From: Panopea generosa
Taxonomy: Eukaryota > Mollusca > Bivalvia > Adapedonta > Hiatellidae
Direction: 5' to 3'
Assembly (NCBI GenBank): GCA_029582155.1
Contig: CM055895.1
Coordinates: forward strand, 61,419,078-61,483,077
DNA length: 64,000 bases
A model generated the notes under the pieces. The model had not been told where the DNA came from and did not search any database. It saw only the letters and a list, made by a program, of their open reading frames with translations. The translations under genes were made by a program, and so were the position numbers. Positions 60,901 to 64,000 of the stretch are shown one piece after another (the first letter of the stretch is position 1; each line of letters opens with the position of its first letter).

Positions 60901-63026
60901 ATGTGTTTTACTAACTTTCAATAGTTGTTGCCCATACCTTGATACTATGTTGCTTGCAAGAAATTACCCATTTGTTGACAATATGTTGCATCCTAAACCC
61001 AGACCATTAGCTGATAGGTCACCATCACACTTAGTGGTTAAACATGAAAAGTACTTGTATATGTATAAATAAGGTGGTATTTAAGTTTGGTCTGTCTGTA
61101 ACTGTGAAATAGCTTGTCACAATTGATCACCATGGCATGATGATGGTTTGCACAAGACCTAGGTATACAGAAAGTATTATTCTTTTCCAGTCTGTTTACT
61201 GGGTCATATATGAAGGGTGATTTTGAAATAGCTTGCCATTAATGATCACTGTGACATGACAATGTGTCATGCACAAGAGTTAGGTCCTTAGCACATAGAT
61301 CAAGGTTACACTTATATGAATATAGAAAGTAGTATTTGTGTCCAGTTTGATTCTTTGTCATTCTGTGAGAAATCACATGTTGTATTTGTATTACGACTGA
61401 TTCTTTTTACATAGTTTGATTACATGTGATCATTTTCCCATTATTTCAGTTTCCTGAAAACCTTTTTTTTTTAAATTGTCTTATCATTCCCCATGAGGTG
61501 GTTGTTGTTAAAATATACCGAAGTAGAATACATACACATTCATATAATTGAAACTGACAATAGTACATGCAATTTTTCTCACGTTTTTTATTCTTACTTT
61601 TCAGATCTCTCCGTTCCCATTTGATCTAGTGAAAGCTGAGATACAAAAGTACCCCGGTGCCAAGATTGCCTTCTGTCAAGAAGAGCACAAGAACCAGGGT
61701 TCATGGTTCTATGTGGAGCCACGTATACGCACTGTCCTCAAGAAAATAGCAAAGACAAACAGCATGAGGTTGATTGACGTGGAGTAAGTTTCTGTTTATT
61801 GACATTTTAAAGATTTCTTTGGATATGCCCAAAATGACCTATTTATGTGTCGATGTGCCATAAAACACCGTTCATTCTTTGGATAATACAAACTAATAAT
61901 GATGCTTATATTATATGTACTATAGTGTGGTAGTGTAATGAATAGAGTACTTGTCACTCATGCTAGAGGTTGCTGGTTCGATCACAAACTCGACCAGATG
62001 GTCCATCAAAAAGCAACACTCAGTACTGTTTCTACCCAGGAAGCGGATTTAAGAGCAGTTAATTTAACCTGAGCTTACTTCGCAATCTAGCTAAAATAAA
62101 TTGTTATACCCTACTATAAAATAAGATTTTACACAATCCTTGGCACTTTAAAGAAGTTATGTAAGTGATTGATTATGTGACTTGTCAGTTTCACTTACAT
62201 TAACAACTGTACATGCAGATTGTCATACACCATGATTAACCTCGGCCATTTTCATGACAAAGATGATTTTTTTAATGGGGTTTTAACACCATTTTTAACA
62301 CATGACAAGTTATACATTTATTCATGACATATCAGGTTACACATGACATATCCAGTTATACATGACATATCAAGTTATACATGACATATCCAGTTATACA
62401 TGACATGACAAGTTATACATTGACTTATCCAGTTATACATGATATATCAAGTTATACATGACATATCCAGTTATACACGATATATGTATTTATACATGAC
62501 ATATCAAGTTATACATTACATATCAAGTTATACATGACATAAACAAGTTATACATTGACATATCCAGTTATACATGACATATCAAGTGATACATGACATA
62601 TCCATTTATACATGACATATCCAGTTATACATGACATATCCAGTTATACATGACATATCAAGTGATACATAGCATATCCAGTTATACAGTATATGACATA
62701 TCCAGTTATACATGACATCCAGTTGTATTGGTGAAGGAAACCCTCAGAGCGAATCTGAATAGAACCACCGTCCTCAGCAAGTAACAAACTTTCTAACACC
62801 AAGATTATGATGCCAACTTACCTAAATAAATCACTATAATATATAGTTGTAGCATCCTATATAAAAAAAGATGCAGATAAAATCTCAAATAATGTTTAAT
62901 TGTATTCTTTTTCTGCACCACAGGTACATTGGTCGATACCCATCTGCCGCAGCAGCTACAGGAAATAAAAGCAAGCATCTGTGGGAGTTCTCCGAGTTTA
63001 TGAGACATGCCATGAGAGTGGATTAG
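5536..63026 (+). CDS. OGDH: 2-oxoglutarate dehydrogenase E1 component, mitochondrial (5'-partial, 18 exons placed)
   Basis: This is the thiamine-diphosphate-dependent E1 subunit that decarboxylates 2-oxoglutarate in the TCA cycle and passes the succinyl group to E2 (DLST) in the mitochondrial matrix. Exon order by start is 5536 (A) or 7315 (B), then 29418, 33637, 36761, 37631, 41571, 42118, 42550, 44004, 45097, 47795, 49265, 50811, 54965, 60412, 61605 and 62924. The A-containing join is 2637 nt, 878 residues plus TAG, with no internal stop. Numbering from exon A, the dehydrogenase E1 domain covers about residues 115-440. It includes PHRGRLN (His168) and the ThDP/Mg motif HGDAAF (Asp268) to NNQ (Asn300-301). 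A transketolase-type pyrimidine domain follows at about 510-720 and a C-terminal OGDH domain at 725-875. Motifs such as [29 protein letters not shown] and CQEEHKNQG identify OGDH rather than DHTKD1. The presequence and N-terminal exons are off the window. Total length would be near the usual 1000-1020 residues. Confidence 0.97.
6134..6726. mobile_element. inverted-repeat element with AAAGGGACACA ends
   Basis: Left end taaagggacacactgc and right end gttatgtgtcccttt are inverted repeats of about 12 bp bounding 590 bp of AT-rich, non-coding sequence, in the intron between exons A and B. Confidence 0.65.
7315..7396 (+). CDS. OGDH: OGDH alternative exon B (lacks the Ca2+ motif)
   Basis: The exon lies between ccttgtag and gtaagg. 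It has the same entry (0) and exit (1) phases as exon A and a related start, [14 protein letters not shown], followed by [13 protein letters not shown]. The conserved RGHxxAxLDPLGI block is kept, but the acidic DADLDS motif is replaced and the exon is seven codons shorter. Joining A to B, or skipping both, brings a stop codon into frame within a few codons, so exactly one must be used. No transcript was available to confirm use. Confidence 0.85.
8111..9813. mobile_element. dispersed bivalve-type repeat with internal duplication
   Basis: Runs from gctcacctgagcaaagccc to aggtgagcgacttaggccc and ggcctcttgtt. An internal block (gttcatatttggtataaatg gtcc...ttggggtccag) occurs twice. A separate inverted-repeat element is nested at 8603-9413. 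Confidence 0.65.
8603..9413. mobile_element. nested inverted-repeat DNA transposon, non-coding
   Basis: Ends tatatcgtcggccataagtc and cttatggccgacgatata are near-perfect inverted repeats; tcgacttatggcc repeats subterminally. It is flanked by the two halves of the host element. The 70-residue open frame inside resembles nothing I recognise. Confidence 0.8.
9830..11540. other. intron B-C stretch apart from one SINE
   Basis: AT-rich DNA around the SINE at 10095-10305. Nothing else is recognised. The 106-residue open frame at 10265-10585 begins inside the SINE and has no recognisable domain. Confidence 0.55.
10095..10305 (+). mobile_element. SINE-1 family, diverged
   Basis: B box region gtcatgggttcaagc, body gggacagtttgccagttact tgcagaagg, tail atgccatatgtaacctgtca. 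The A box is poor. Confidence 0.75.
11553..12405 (+). repeat. 57 bp minisatellite, about 15 copies
   Basis: The unit contains gcaaggtatattaaaatcaa, actgtcggtttattgctg and tttcacctgtatagtgcat. The early copies are nearly identical and the later ones drift. At 57 bp (19 codons) it stays open on both strands, which explains overlapping sense and antisense open frames here. It lies in the intron between exons B and C. Confidence 0.93.
12410..13150. other. intron B-C stretch, nothing recognised
   Basis: TTG-rich on the + strand around 12460-12790, otherwise plain AT-rich intron. Confidence 0.5.
13153..13330 (+). mobile_element. SINE-2 family, tRNA-derived
   Basis: The tRNA-like head has tagtctaatggatagagtg (A box) and gtgggtttgatccccagc (B box), followed by tactggttctacccaggaag and an end near atcaagctaaaa. 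No cloverleaf with a proper acceptor was found, so it is not called a tRNA gene. Confidence 0.82.
13465..14290. mobile_element. dispersed element with ~150 bp tandem core, copy 1
   Basis: Starts tttttatgccccatcccaaa and ends catttggggggcatgtgac. The core repeats blocks such as caaggtcacactttcagttt, aactttgtcttatatggagg and gatcaagatgacatgacgac about five times. Confidence 0.7.
14388..14600 (+). mobile_element. SINE-1 family, parent of the 53 bp array
   Basis: Head gcgaccaaagggtctaagg, body gagaaagatttccagttact tgcagaag, tail ccaccaataaaactggata tgcc, which continues directly into the tandem array. Confidence 0.82.
14536..15013 (+). repeat. 53 bp tandem array derived from a SINE tail
   Basis: About nine copies of cattctgaggtattcctcc, accaataaaactggatatgc, catatataacctgt. 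The first copy is the 3' end of the SINE at 14388-14600, so the array arose by amplification of a SINE tail in place. Copies differ by a few substitutions and one short deletion. Confidence 0.9.
15446..15675. mobile_element. TTAA-type palindromic MITE, copy 2
   Basis: Ends TTAACCCTTTACTTC and ggagtaaagg, with the central inverted repeat ggaagtgttcagattgct / agcaatctgaacacttcc. The TTAA remains on the left side only. Confidence 0.83.
16418..17556. mobile_element. Tc1/mariner-like non-autonomous element, copy 1
   Basis: Bounded by TACAGTAAAACCCC and AGTTTTACTGTA, inverted repeats next to a TA target site. Subterminal blocks (tagtggggtggtcttatt; atcggggtggtcataagg) repeat at both ends. No transposase frame survives. 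Copy 2 is at 23814. Confidence 0.78.
17742..18045 (-). mobile_element. SINE-4 family, minus strand
   Basis: The reversed tail gttttatggtgtttaaccc, the reversed body gccacactggagtgtcttgc and attatactgacactgggcc, and a reversed B box ggggatcaaactcgctaac are all visible. Confidence 0.7.
18053..18228 (+). mobile_element. SINE-2 family, head degraded
   Basis: Related to 13153-13330 in the body (actgattctgcctagaaaac) and tail (caatcaagctaaaata). The Pol III boxes are mostly lost. Confidence 0.65.
19208..20715. mobile_element. dispersed element with ~150-180 bp tandem core, copy 2
   Basis: Starts ttttatgcctcccaaaaatt tttggggggtggc and ends accatttggggggcatgcaa, the same type as 13465-14290 but longer. 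Around eight or nine core units hold aaaggtcaaggtcac, gtaactttgtcatgcataga and gatcaacataacatgacgac. Confidence 0.75.
21562..21812. mobile_element. TTAA-type palindromic MITE, copy 3
   Basis: Starts TTAACCCTTTACTTC and ends atctatggagtaaaggg. The internal block ggacacctctaatatagaag is present two to three times. Confidence 0.85.
22554..22712. mobile_element. short TA-flanked MITE, copy 1
   Basis: Starts TACAGTCAAACCTGTCTTAA and contains cttaagacaagtggct. The right inverted end is decayed (cagggtttgaatgta). Copies at 25716 and 57550. Confidence 0.75.
23814..24909. mobile_element. Tc1/mariner-like non-autonomous element, copy 2
   Basis: Same element as 16418-17556 along its whole length (aaaaagtggtcttaatagtg; aaagaccatcgatatcactc), diverged by scattered substitutions. 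The right end abuts an (AT)n/T-run. Confidence 0.78.
24911..24950. repeat. (AT)n followed by a T-run
   Basis: A simple (AT)n/T-run microsatellite adjoins the right end of the Tc1-like element. Confidence 0.9.
25716..25903. mobile_element. short TA-flanked MITE, copy 2
   Basis: The intact ends TACAGTCAAACCTGTC and ACAGATTTGACTGTA are inverted repeats. About 188 bp, non-coding. Confidence 0.83.
25910..28440. other. intron B-C stretch, nothing firm
   Basis: AT-rich intron. A 43-codon frame at 26037-26168 starts [17 protein letters not shown] but has no splice context or recognised homology. Confidence 0.5.
28446..28730 (-). mobile_element. SINE-3 family, tRNA-derived
   Basis: Minus-strand copy. 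Its head, read backwards, has gatccgaactcacgacccc (B box) and cgactgagctaattgggcc (A box). The body includes agtaactgataattttccca, the reverse of the block shared with SINE-1. Confidence 0.82.
29418..29518 (+). CDS. OGDH: OGDH exon C
   Basis: The exon lies between gttttag and gtcagt. Its first two bases complete the Gly codon left by A or B. It encodes [18 protein letters not shown] and then [15 protein letters not shown], equivalent to vertebrate DLDKVFHLPTTTFIGG and the following ALPLREII segment. It leaves in phase 0. A 22 kb repeat-filled intron precedes it. Confidence 0.93.
29793..31275 (+). repeat. 45 bp minisatellite, about 33 copies
   Basis: The unit reads aacatacactcagtgctgaa followed by ctagagctagtgtagggtat and gatgt. 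The length is a multiple of three, so long spurious open frames appear, including a 249-residue Ser/Ile-rich one on the minus strand. It starts about 275 bp after exon C and holds no exon-like sequence. Confidence 0.95.
31610..33660 (+). repeat. 55-56 bp minisatellite of duplicated 3' splice sites
   Basis: About 37 tandem units run directly into exon D. Each unit carries tttctattacag, then a copy of the first ~30 nt of exon D (AACATCTACTG...), then a short joining stretch. About 34 of the 36 upstream units keep the AG. Units next to the exon match it best (ATCTACTGCAATCATATCGG). More distal units share TTTACTGTAATCATGTCAGG, suggesting older amplification. The in-frame repeats of [14 protein letters not shown] seen upstream are therefore copies and not separate exons. 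Confidence 0.93.
33637..33791 (+). CDS. OGDH: OGDH exon D (its start is copied in the upstream minisatellite)
   Basis: The exon lies between tctattacag and gtacaa and exits in phase 2. It encodes [19 protein letters not shown], then a segment with FETPGIMQF and ending LARLIRST, matching vertebrate YCQHIGVEFMFI...[10 protein letters not shown]. Its first ~30 nt and the preceding acceptor are the sequence amplified in the tandem array at about 31610-33636. The true exon is the last unit, recognised because only here does the coding sequence continue. Confidence 0.95.
34050..34815 (+). repeat. ~270 bp direct duplication flanking a MITE
   Basis: 34050-34311 and 34533-34815 are diverged copies (ttttatgtttagctca; catattaaaacagtttacat versus catgttaaaaatgaacat; ending in gaccttgacctacttaa and ggccttaacctgcttaa). 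MITE copy 4 sits between them. Confidence 0.7.
34312..34502. mobile_element. TTAA-type palindromic MITE, copy 4
   Basis: Flanked by TTAA on both sides (TTAACCCTTTACTTC...GAAGTAAAGGGTTAA). The central hairpin is shortened. It sits between two copies of a ~270 bp duplicated segment. Confidence 0.87.
34820..36755. other. intron D-E remainder
   Basis: AT-rich, with a short GAT microsatellite near 35165. The segment near 36555-36620 (actgacttaaatcatgacta; cgtttctgaagtttaatgag) recurs near 31395-31450, indicating a small dispersed repeat. No coding sequence is recognised. Confidence 0.5.
36761..36907 (+). CDS. OGDH: OGDH exon E
   Basis: The exon lies between cacatcag and gtatgt, with phase 2 on both sides. 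It encodes [20 protein letters not shown] followed by [13 protein letters not shown] and GMPHR. The terminal PHR starts the PHRGRLN active-site segment, and the Arg codon is completed by the next exon. Confidence 0.96.
37631..37901 (+). CDS. OGDH: OGDH exon F
   Basis: This is the longest coding exon, between tgctttgcag and a gtgtgc donor. It encodes [16 protein letters not shown], then [33 protein letters not shown] and [12 protein letters not shown], all hallmark blocks of the E1 dehydrogenase domain. Exit is phase 0. The donor is weak, but the next exon begins with the expected Val-Met. Confidence 0.97.
38165..38432 (+). repeat. 31 bp tandem array, left half
   Basis: About eight units of ggaatcagttaaaatcatat agcactttata. 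The array is interrupted at 38432 by a 2.4 kb insertion and resumes at 40858. Confidence 0.88.
38433..40857. mobile_element. hAT-like non-autonomous DNA transposon inserted in the 31 bp array
   Basis: The insert begins CAGGGCCTCCACTGG and ends with the inverted partner CCAGAGGAGGCTCTG, so the termini are imperfect inverted repeats starting CAG. ATAGG is present on both sides as a short target duplication. No transposase frame is visible. CAGGG-type ends suggest hAT; the length of the target duplication cannot be settled in repetitive DNA. A second element (about 40034-40790) lies inside it. Confidence 0.7.
40034..40790. mobile_element. dispersed bivalve-type repeat, nested
   Basis: It runs from agctctactggccaaaggcc to gccctcttgggcctcttgtt. 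It contains two related internal blocks (aaaccactaggccaattaaa followed by ctgaaacttcacatg). A partial copy of its 3' part is at about 44488-44690, and related sequence occurs at 8111-9813. Confidence 0.65.
40858..40992 (+). repeat. 31 bp tandem array, right half
   Basis: About four further units of the same aatcagttaaaatcatatag repeat, continuing the array cut by the inserted element. Confidence 0.88.
41571..41699 (+). CDS. OGDH: OGDH exon G (ThDP-binding motif)
   Basis: The exon lies between tcaattttag and gtctgt, 43 codons, phase 0 to 0. It opens [12 protein letters not shown] and ends [11 protein letters not shown], which together form the GD...NN thiamine diphosphate and Mg2+ binding motif. 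[12 protein letters not shown] in between is nearly invariant in the family. Confidence 0.97.
42118..42297 (+). CDS. OGDH: OGDH exon H
   Basis: The exon lies between ttttatag and gtaagt, 60 codons, phase 0 to 0. It encodes [20 protein letters not shown], then [18 protein letters not shown] and KDVVIDL. It continues the ThDP fold directly from the NNQ of exon G. Confidence 0.97.
42550..42702 (+). CDS. OGDH: OGDH exon I
   Basis: The exon lies between ttctggcag and gtgggt, 51 codons, phase 0 to 0. It starts [20 protein letters not shown], matching the vertebrate [17 protein letters not shown] block. It ends in [10 protein letters not shown]. Confidence 0.97.
42719..43628 (+). repeat. 27 bp minisatellite, about 33 copies
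   Basis: The unit is acttgtatcacatttaagtc followed by tataagt. The array starts only 16 bp after the exon I donor and fills most of the intron to exon J. Multiples of 27 give spurious Thr/Ile/Ser open frames. Confidence 0.93.
44004..44226 (+). CDS. OGDH: OGDH exon J
   Basis: The exon lies between tttcaacag and gtaagt and exits in phase 1. It starts [13 protein letters not shown] and contains [13 protein letters not shown] and the linker up to FVIHG. This is the less conserved linker between the two ThDP-domain halves, and it includes a Pro-rich SSPPPGD stretch. Confidence 0.95.
44488..44690. mobile_element. 3' fragment of the 40034-40790 repeat type
   Basis: Nearly identical to the last 200 bp of 40034-40790 (tgaacggtccaacagatttt; aagtgctatggccactatg; gccctcttgggcctcttgtt). 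Confidence 0.8.
44700..45090. other. intron J-K end, nothing recognised
   Basis: AT-rich with a T-run at about 44758. Poly-T also occurs at 44328-44348. Confidence 0.5.
45097..45247 (+). CDS. OGDH: OGDH exon K
   Basis: The exon lies between tttgtcag and gtttgt. It completes Gly and encodes [48 protein letters not shown]. This is the start of the transketolase pyrimidine-binding domain. It exits in phase 2. A foldback sequence begins about 15 nt after the donor. Confidence 0.97.
45262..45643. repeat. foldback inverted repeat after exon K
   Basis: gtcttgatcatctgtgatgc ttgcttttctgaaag near 45270 is matched in inverse orientation by ctttcagaaaagcaagcgta aatgatcaagac near 45607, with weaker pairing inwards. 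It is probably a small inverted-repeat element. Confidence 0.7.
45650..46600. other. intron K-L stretch, nothing recognised
   Basis: AT-rich, ending in an A-run and T-run at about 46585-46611 next to a SINE tail. Confidence 0.5.
46611..47085 (-). mobile_element. SINE-1 copy split by another tRNA-like SINE
   Basis: Minus-strand SINE-1 tail (ttttaacaccattttcgac) at 46611 and SINE-1 body and head at 46905-47085 (accttagaccactcggccaa). They are separated by about 240 bp carrying its own reversed B and A boxes (gagattcaaacttttgacc, ccactaggccac). This looks like one SINE inserted in another. Confidence 0.6.
47145..47800 (+). repeat. 47 bp tandem array ending in the exon L acceptor
   Basis: About 14 units of roughly 47 bp (gcaattattacgtaatataa, then tttagtcactttcattag) run up to exon L. 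The last three units change to a T-rich variant (ttttagaaaaagtttcat... tttcagtcagtg). The final unit contains the real junction tttcag|TCACCG. In most upstream units the same place reads tttag|tca or tttag|tta, so the splice site and the first exon bases belong to the repeat unit. Confidence 0.8.
47795..47922 (+). CDS. OGDH: OGDH exon L
   Basis: The exon lies between atatttcag and gtaatt. It encodes [17 protein letters not shown], then [16 protein letters not shown], matching vertebrate [10 protein letters not shown]...[15 protein letters not shown]. The acceptor is the last unit of a 47 bp tandem array. Confidence 0.96.
47980..48650. mobile_element. dispersed element with ~130 bp tandem core
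   Basis: About three units containing tttttgtgatcactatttct, ttggtaccaagc and tagttgtgcatattg. The element ends in gggggccatctggagttatt, another version of the tandem-core plan with a different sequence. Confidence 0.65.
48823..48996 (+). repeat. 33 bp tandem array, about 5 copies
   Basis: The unit is aacagtttatattctagaaa ctatcctttgatt, with near-identical copies. It lies in the intron between exons L and M. Each copy holds two AG sites after short pyrimidine runs. Confidence 0.9.
49265..49443 (+). CDS. OGDH: OGDH exon M
   Basis: The exon lies between ttcaatcag and gtgagt. It encodes [35 protein letters not shown] and [19 protein letters not shown], the most conserved part of the C-terminal half. 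It exits in phase 0. Confidence 0.97.
49612..49892 (-). mobile_element. SINE-3 family, tRNA-derived
   Basis: Close copy of 28446-28730 (gattaaccagtactcgagca; ttgccgggcgggg; aactgactgagctaatc). Confidence 0.82.
50296..50536. mobile_element. TTAA-type palindromic MITE, copy 5
   Basis: Complete copy with TTAA on both sides, termini CCCTTTACTCC / GAAGTAAAGGG and an almost perfect central hairpin (gttcagattgctcg / cgagcaatctgaac). No coding capacity. Confidence 0.9.
50811..50882 (+). CDS. OGDH: OGDH exon N
   Basis: This 24-codon exon lies between accatttcag and gtaagt, phase 0 to 0. It encodes [15 protein letters not shown] followed by SNDDPDHFP. It is too short to be found by length alone but is fixed by homology and strong splice sites. 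Confidence 0.96.
51057..51497. mobile_element. inverted-repeat element hosting MITE copy 6
   Basis: Termini cccagtttcactaaacatct and agatgtttagtgaaaccagg are inverted repeats and extend inwards (gagattttcctcaa / ttgaggaaaatctc). Without the nested MITE it is about 225 bp. Confidence 0.75.
51192..51406. mobile_element. TTAA-type palindromic MITE, copy 6 (nested)
   Basis: Complete ends with TTAA on both sides and a shortened centre. It is inserted inside another inverted-repeat element (51057-51497). Confidence 0.88.
51600..51955 (+). repeat. 27-31 bp tandem array, about 12 copies
   Basis: Units read ccttacaaaatatgaacagt taaagtg, with a longer form containing tttaatacaaa and a later form in which gaacagtta becomes gtacaacta. 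It lies in the intron after exon N. Confidence 0.88.
52236..52253 (+). CDS. candidate 18-nt OGDH microexon
   Basis: An 18-nt segment sits between a good acceptor (tatgatttcag) and a strong donor (CAG|gtaaat) in the 4 kb intron after exon N. It would insert RYDYGQ in phase 0 between DDPDHFP and KESDDFE, a loop that varies in length across the family. The main frame does not need it. The splice sites could be chance. Confidence 0.25.
52398..52678 (-). mobile_element. SINE-3 family, diverged
   Basis: Third copy of the family, with a 10 bp insertion in the body (gggatcctggaaggttaacc) and a decayed A box. Confidence 0.78.
53205..53800. repeat. cluster of three inverted repeats
   Basis: Pairs are ggatagaaaaattctc / gaatgttctatcc (53208-53318), ttttcttgcataccaaac / tttggtgtgcaagaaaa (53336-53553) and gcattagtat...cttgggaca / tgtcccaag...atactaatgc (53680-53773). 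They look like small MITE-type insertions side by side. Confidence 0.6.
54205..54450 (+). mobile_element. SINE-4 family, tRNA-derived
   Basis: Head catagtctagcggtagagtg, then ggtctggtgtcagtataatg, gatactccagtgtggcat and a CAA-rich tail. This body type is widespread in molluscan SINEs. Confidence 0.75.
54965..55090 (+). CDS. OGDH: OGDH exon O
   Basis: The exon lies between tgttgcag and gtaagt, 42 codons, phase 0 to 0. It encodes [20 protein letters not shown], then [14 protein letters not shown] and LPFRKP, matching vertebrate NCSTPGNFFHVLRRQ...LPFRKP. Confidence 0.97.
55115..55212 (+). mobile_element. SINE-1 fragment
   Basis: Body and part of the tail only (gaggaagtttgcctgttact tgcagaag; ccatcaattaaactggat). 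It ends where the mariner fossil begins. Confidence 0.65.
55213..55850 (+). pseudogene. mariner-family transposase fossil (N-terminal part)
   Basis: It starts with the inverted-repeat-like ttacgaggggcattcaataa. From about 55430, frames broken by stops and a frameshift read [30 protein letters not shown], then [32 protein letters not shown] and [10 protein letters not shown]. These are the two helix-turn-helix segments of a mariner transposase. The DDE catalytic domain is missing and no function remains. Confidence 0.8.
55877..57400. mobile_element. dispersed element with ~160 bp tandem core
   Basis: Starts aaggtcgcctgagactttgt and ends aggctcataggcctcttgta. About five core units from 56480 carry accaaattcttgtccgcgct, atgttggaattttatgaaac and agtgcagatgcgcatattg. 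A G-run lies at 56455-56480. Confidence 0.7.
57550..57736. mobile_element. short TA-flanked MITE, copy 3
   Basis: Starts acacggacaaaccggtctta and ends acacaggttttactgta. Internal cttaagacaagtggctgc matches the other copies. Confidence 0.75.
58160..60345 (+). repeat. 34 bp minisatellite, about 64 copies, with higher-order structure
   Basis: The unit is tatgagtgatttgatttata atatcatagtcaag. From about 59400 on, variants alternate in a three-unit order (…tcatagtcaag, …tcatagccaag, …attccatagtcaag after gggtgatttgattc), giving a period of about 102 bp. It ends about 65 bp before the exon P acceptor. Confidence 0.93.
60412..60648 (+). CDS. OGDH: OGDH exon P
   Basis: The exon lies between atattttacag and gtcagt, 79 codons, phase 0 to 0. 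It encodes [36 protein letters not shown], then [10 protein letters not shown] and AISRIEQ. This is the transition into the C-terminal OGDH domain. A 2.2 kb minisatellite ends about 65 bp upstream. Confidence 0.97.
60950..61345. mobile_element. degraded tandem-core element
   Basis: Two to three decayed core units related to 19208-20715 (ttgatcaccatggcatgatg; tagcttgccattaatgatca). The termini are not recognisable. Confidence 0.5.
61605..61783 (+). CDS. OGDH: OGDH exon Q
   Basis: The exon lies between acttttcag and gtaagt and exits in phase 2. It encodes [37 protein letters not shown] and the following [12 protein letters not shown] is an invariant family motif. Confidence 0.97.
61922..62102 (+). 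mobile_element. SINE-2 family, tRNA-derived
   Basis: Head tggtagtgtaatgaatagag and B box gctggttcgatcacaaac, then tactgtttctacccaggaag and a tail like the copy at 13153. Confidence 0.8.
62264..62800 (-). repeat. SINE-1 tail amplified on the minus strand
   Basis: It starts with the reverse complement of the SINE-1 end (ggggttttaacaccattttt). About 20 copies of an 18-21 bp unit (tacatgacatatccagtta) follow, and it ends in SINE-1 body sequence (gaatagaaccaccgtcctc). It is a SINE whose tail has expanded in tandem, as at 14536. Confidence 0.85.
62924..63026 (+). CDS. OGDH: OGDH terminal coding exon R
   Basis: The exon lies after tgcaccacag. It encodes [33 protein letters not shown] and TAG. YxGR.P.AA.ATGNK is the typical OGDH C-terminal signature, and the tail is slightly shorter than in vertebrates. 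Confidence 0.95.
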
Positions 63027-63240
63027 ATTTAAACATGGTCTAAATGTGACCAGTGCCATGACGTCCATTGAATTCACGCCTTGTTGCCAAGAATGGACTC
63101 GAGATACGATATTTTGTACTTTGTTAAGTTTGTCATGGATATGAATGTAATATATAATTGACTTTAATATCAAGTAAAATCTCTTGTGCTCATTTTGTGG
63201 TGTGTTGATCTATATTTCAAATAAAGCTTCCAAGACGTGG
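63027..63240 (+). other. OGDH: OGDH 3' UTR (approximate end)
   Basis: The stop codon is followed by about 210 nt of non-coding sequence up to a likely cleavage site just after the AATAAA at 63220. No conserved element is visible. The end is an estimate. Confidence 0.6.
63220..63225 (+). promoter_or_regulatory. polyadenylation signal AATAAA
   Basis: This canonical hexamer lies 194 nt after the stop codon and is followed by a GT-rich stretch. Further AATAAA-like hexamers near 63774 and 63838 could support longer 3' UTRs. Confidence 0.6.
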
Positions 63241-64000
63241 CCTTGATTGATACATTTGCAGGATATATTGCCGTGTAAACATTGCTATTTACAGTTTGTT
63301 TTTTTGTAGCTTTGTATCACTTGTTTACATACTTCAGTGATCATTTGATAAAGATTACTTAAGCAAGAGTTTGGTATAGGCACACATAGAATACACATTC
63401 ATCTAACCGAGAAATGTACTGGTTTGTGGTATTTCGGTTTAATACACTGTTAAAAAAGTAACTTACTTTCAAGGTGTGGGTATCTCGGGTCCTTAGGAAA
63501 ACGACACTGAAATAGAGGATGTAATAGTTTTTTTTATTTTTCAATAATGGATGTTATAGGATTTATAGTATTCTTTTGAAATTATTACACTCTCCGTCAT
63601 TGTTCAGTGGAAGTTATTGTGAATTCTAGCGATCTGGAGTTTGGTTACAGTGGTTTTACACTGACAAATTGTTAAATAGTTTGACTTAAAAACTTCAGCT
63701 GGATTAAATGAATCTATAGGTGTTTAGCAATGTACTTGTTGTTTTATTTTGGAACGTAGGTAGTTTTATGATGAATAAATAGTTAAAATTGTTTTTGGAA
63801 TAATAAATTACTTTTGAAAGTATTATTTCAGTAAATGGAATAAAAGTTATGTGATAAGTTACTTATGTCCGTATGATTCTGTAGTCTTGACCCTGTGGAA
63901 AATTTACATATTTGGTCACGATTTAGTCGCACTAGAGATACTAGGTATATTGAGAAGAATTGTGTTTGACATCGACTACAGGACTATGGTATTTTCAGTA
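63241..64000. other. 3' flank of OGDH
   Basis: AT-rich DNA with several AATAAA-like hexamers. No further gene is visible up to the window end. Confidence 0.5.

Overview
The window is animal genomic DNA, most probably from a bivalve mollusc. It is AT-rich, has very long introns, and is full of tRNA-headed SINEs, short inverted-repeat transposons and dispersed elements with tandem-repeat cores of the kind common in clam and oyster genomes. The species cannot be named from the sequence. There is no prokaryotic gene content and no sign of a second protein-coding gene.

One gene on the + strand spans almost everything: OGDH, the E1 (2-oxoglutarate decarboxylase) subunit of the mitochondrial 2-oxoglutarate dehydrogenase complex. 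I placed 18 coding exons between 5536 and 63026 by protein homology, splice sites and reading phase. Using one of the two alternative first exons (A or B), the joined frame stays open to a TAG at 63024-63026 and encodes 878 (A) or 871 (B) residues. The 5' end of the gene (promoter, mitochondrial presequence and roughly the first 130-140 residues) lies upstream of the window. A short 3' UTR with AATAAA at 63220 closes the gene.

Two points stand out in the gene. First, exons A (5536-5638) and B (7315-7396) are paralogous, phase-matched and mutually exclusive by reading frame. A encodes the DADLDS motif linked to Ca2+ sensing in mammalian OGDH and B lacks it. Second, two introns end in tandem arrays whose repeat unit contains the 3' splice site itself. 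A 55-56 bp minisatellite at about 31610-33660 holds about 36 upstream copies of the branch/acceptor region plus the first ~30 nt of the following exon. A 47 bp array at about 47145-47800 grades into the next such acceptor.

Layout: 1-5535 is the upstream intron with SINEs, a TTAA-flanked MITE and a G-rich tract. 5536-29518 holds exons A, B and C, separated by a 22 kb intron packed with mobile elements and a 57 bp minisatellite. 29519-33636 is an intron made almost wholly of two minisatellites (45 bp, then the acceptor array). 33637-50882 carries most of the catalytic domain exons, with 31, 27, 47 and 33 bp arrays in the introns. 50883-60411 is two large introns with SINEs, nested MITEs, a mariner fossil and a 2.2 kb 34 bp array. 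60412-63026 holds the last three exons. 63027-64000 is the 3' UTR and flank.
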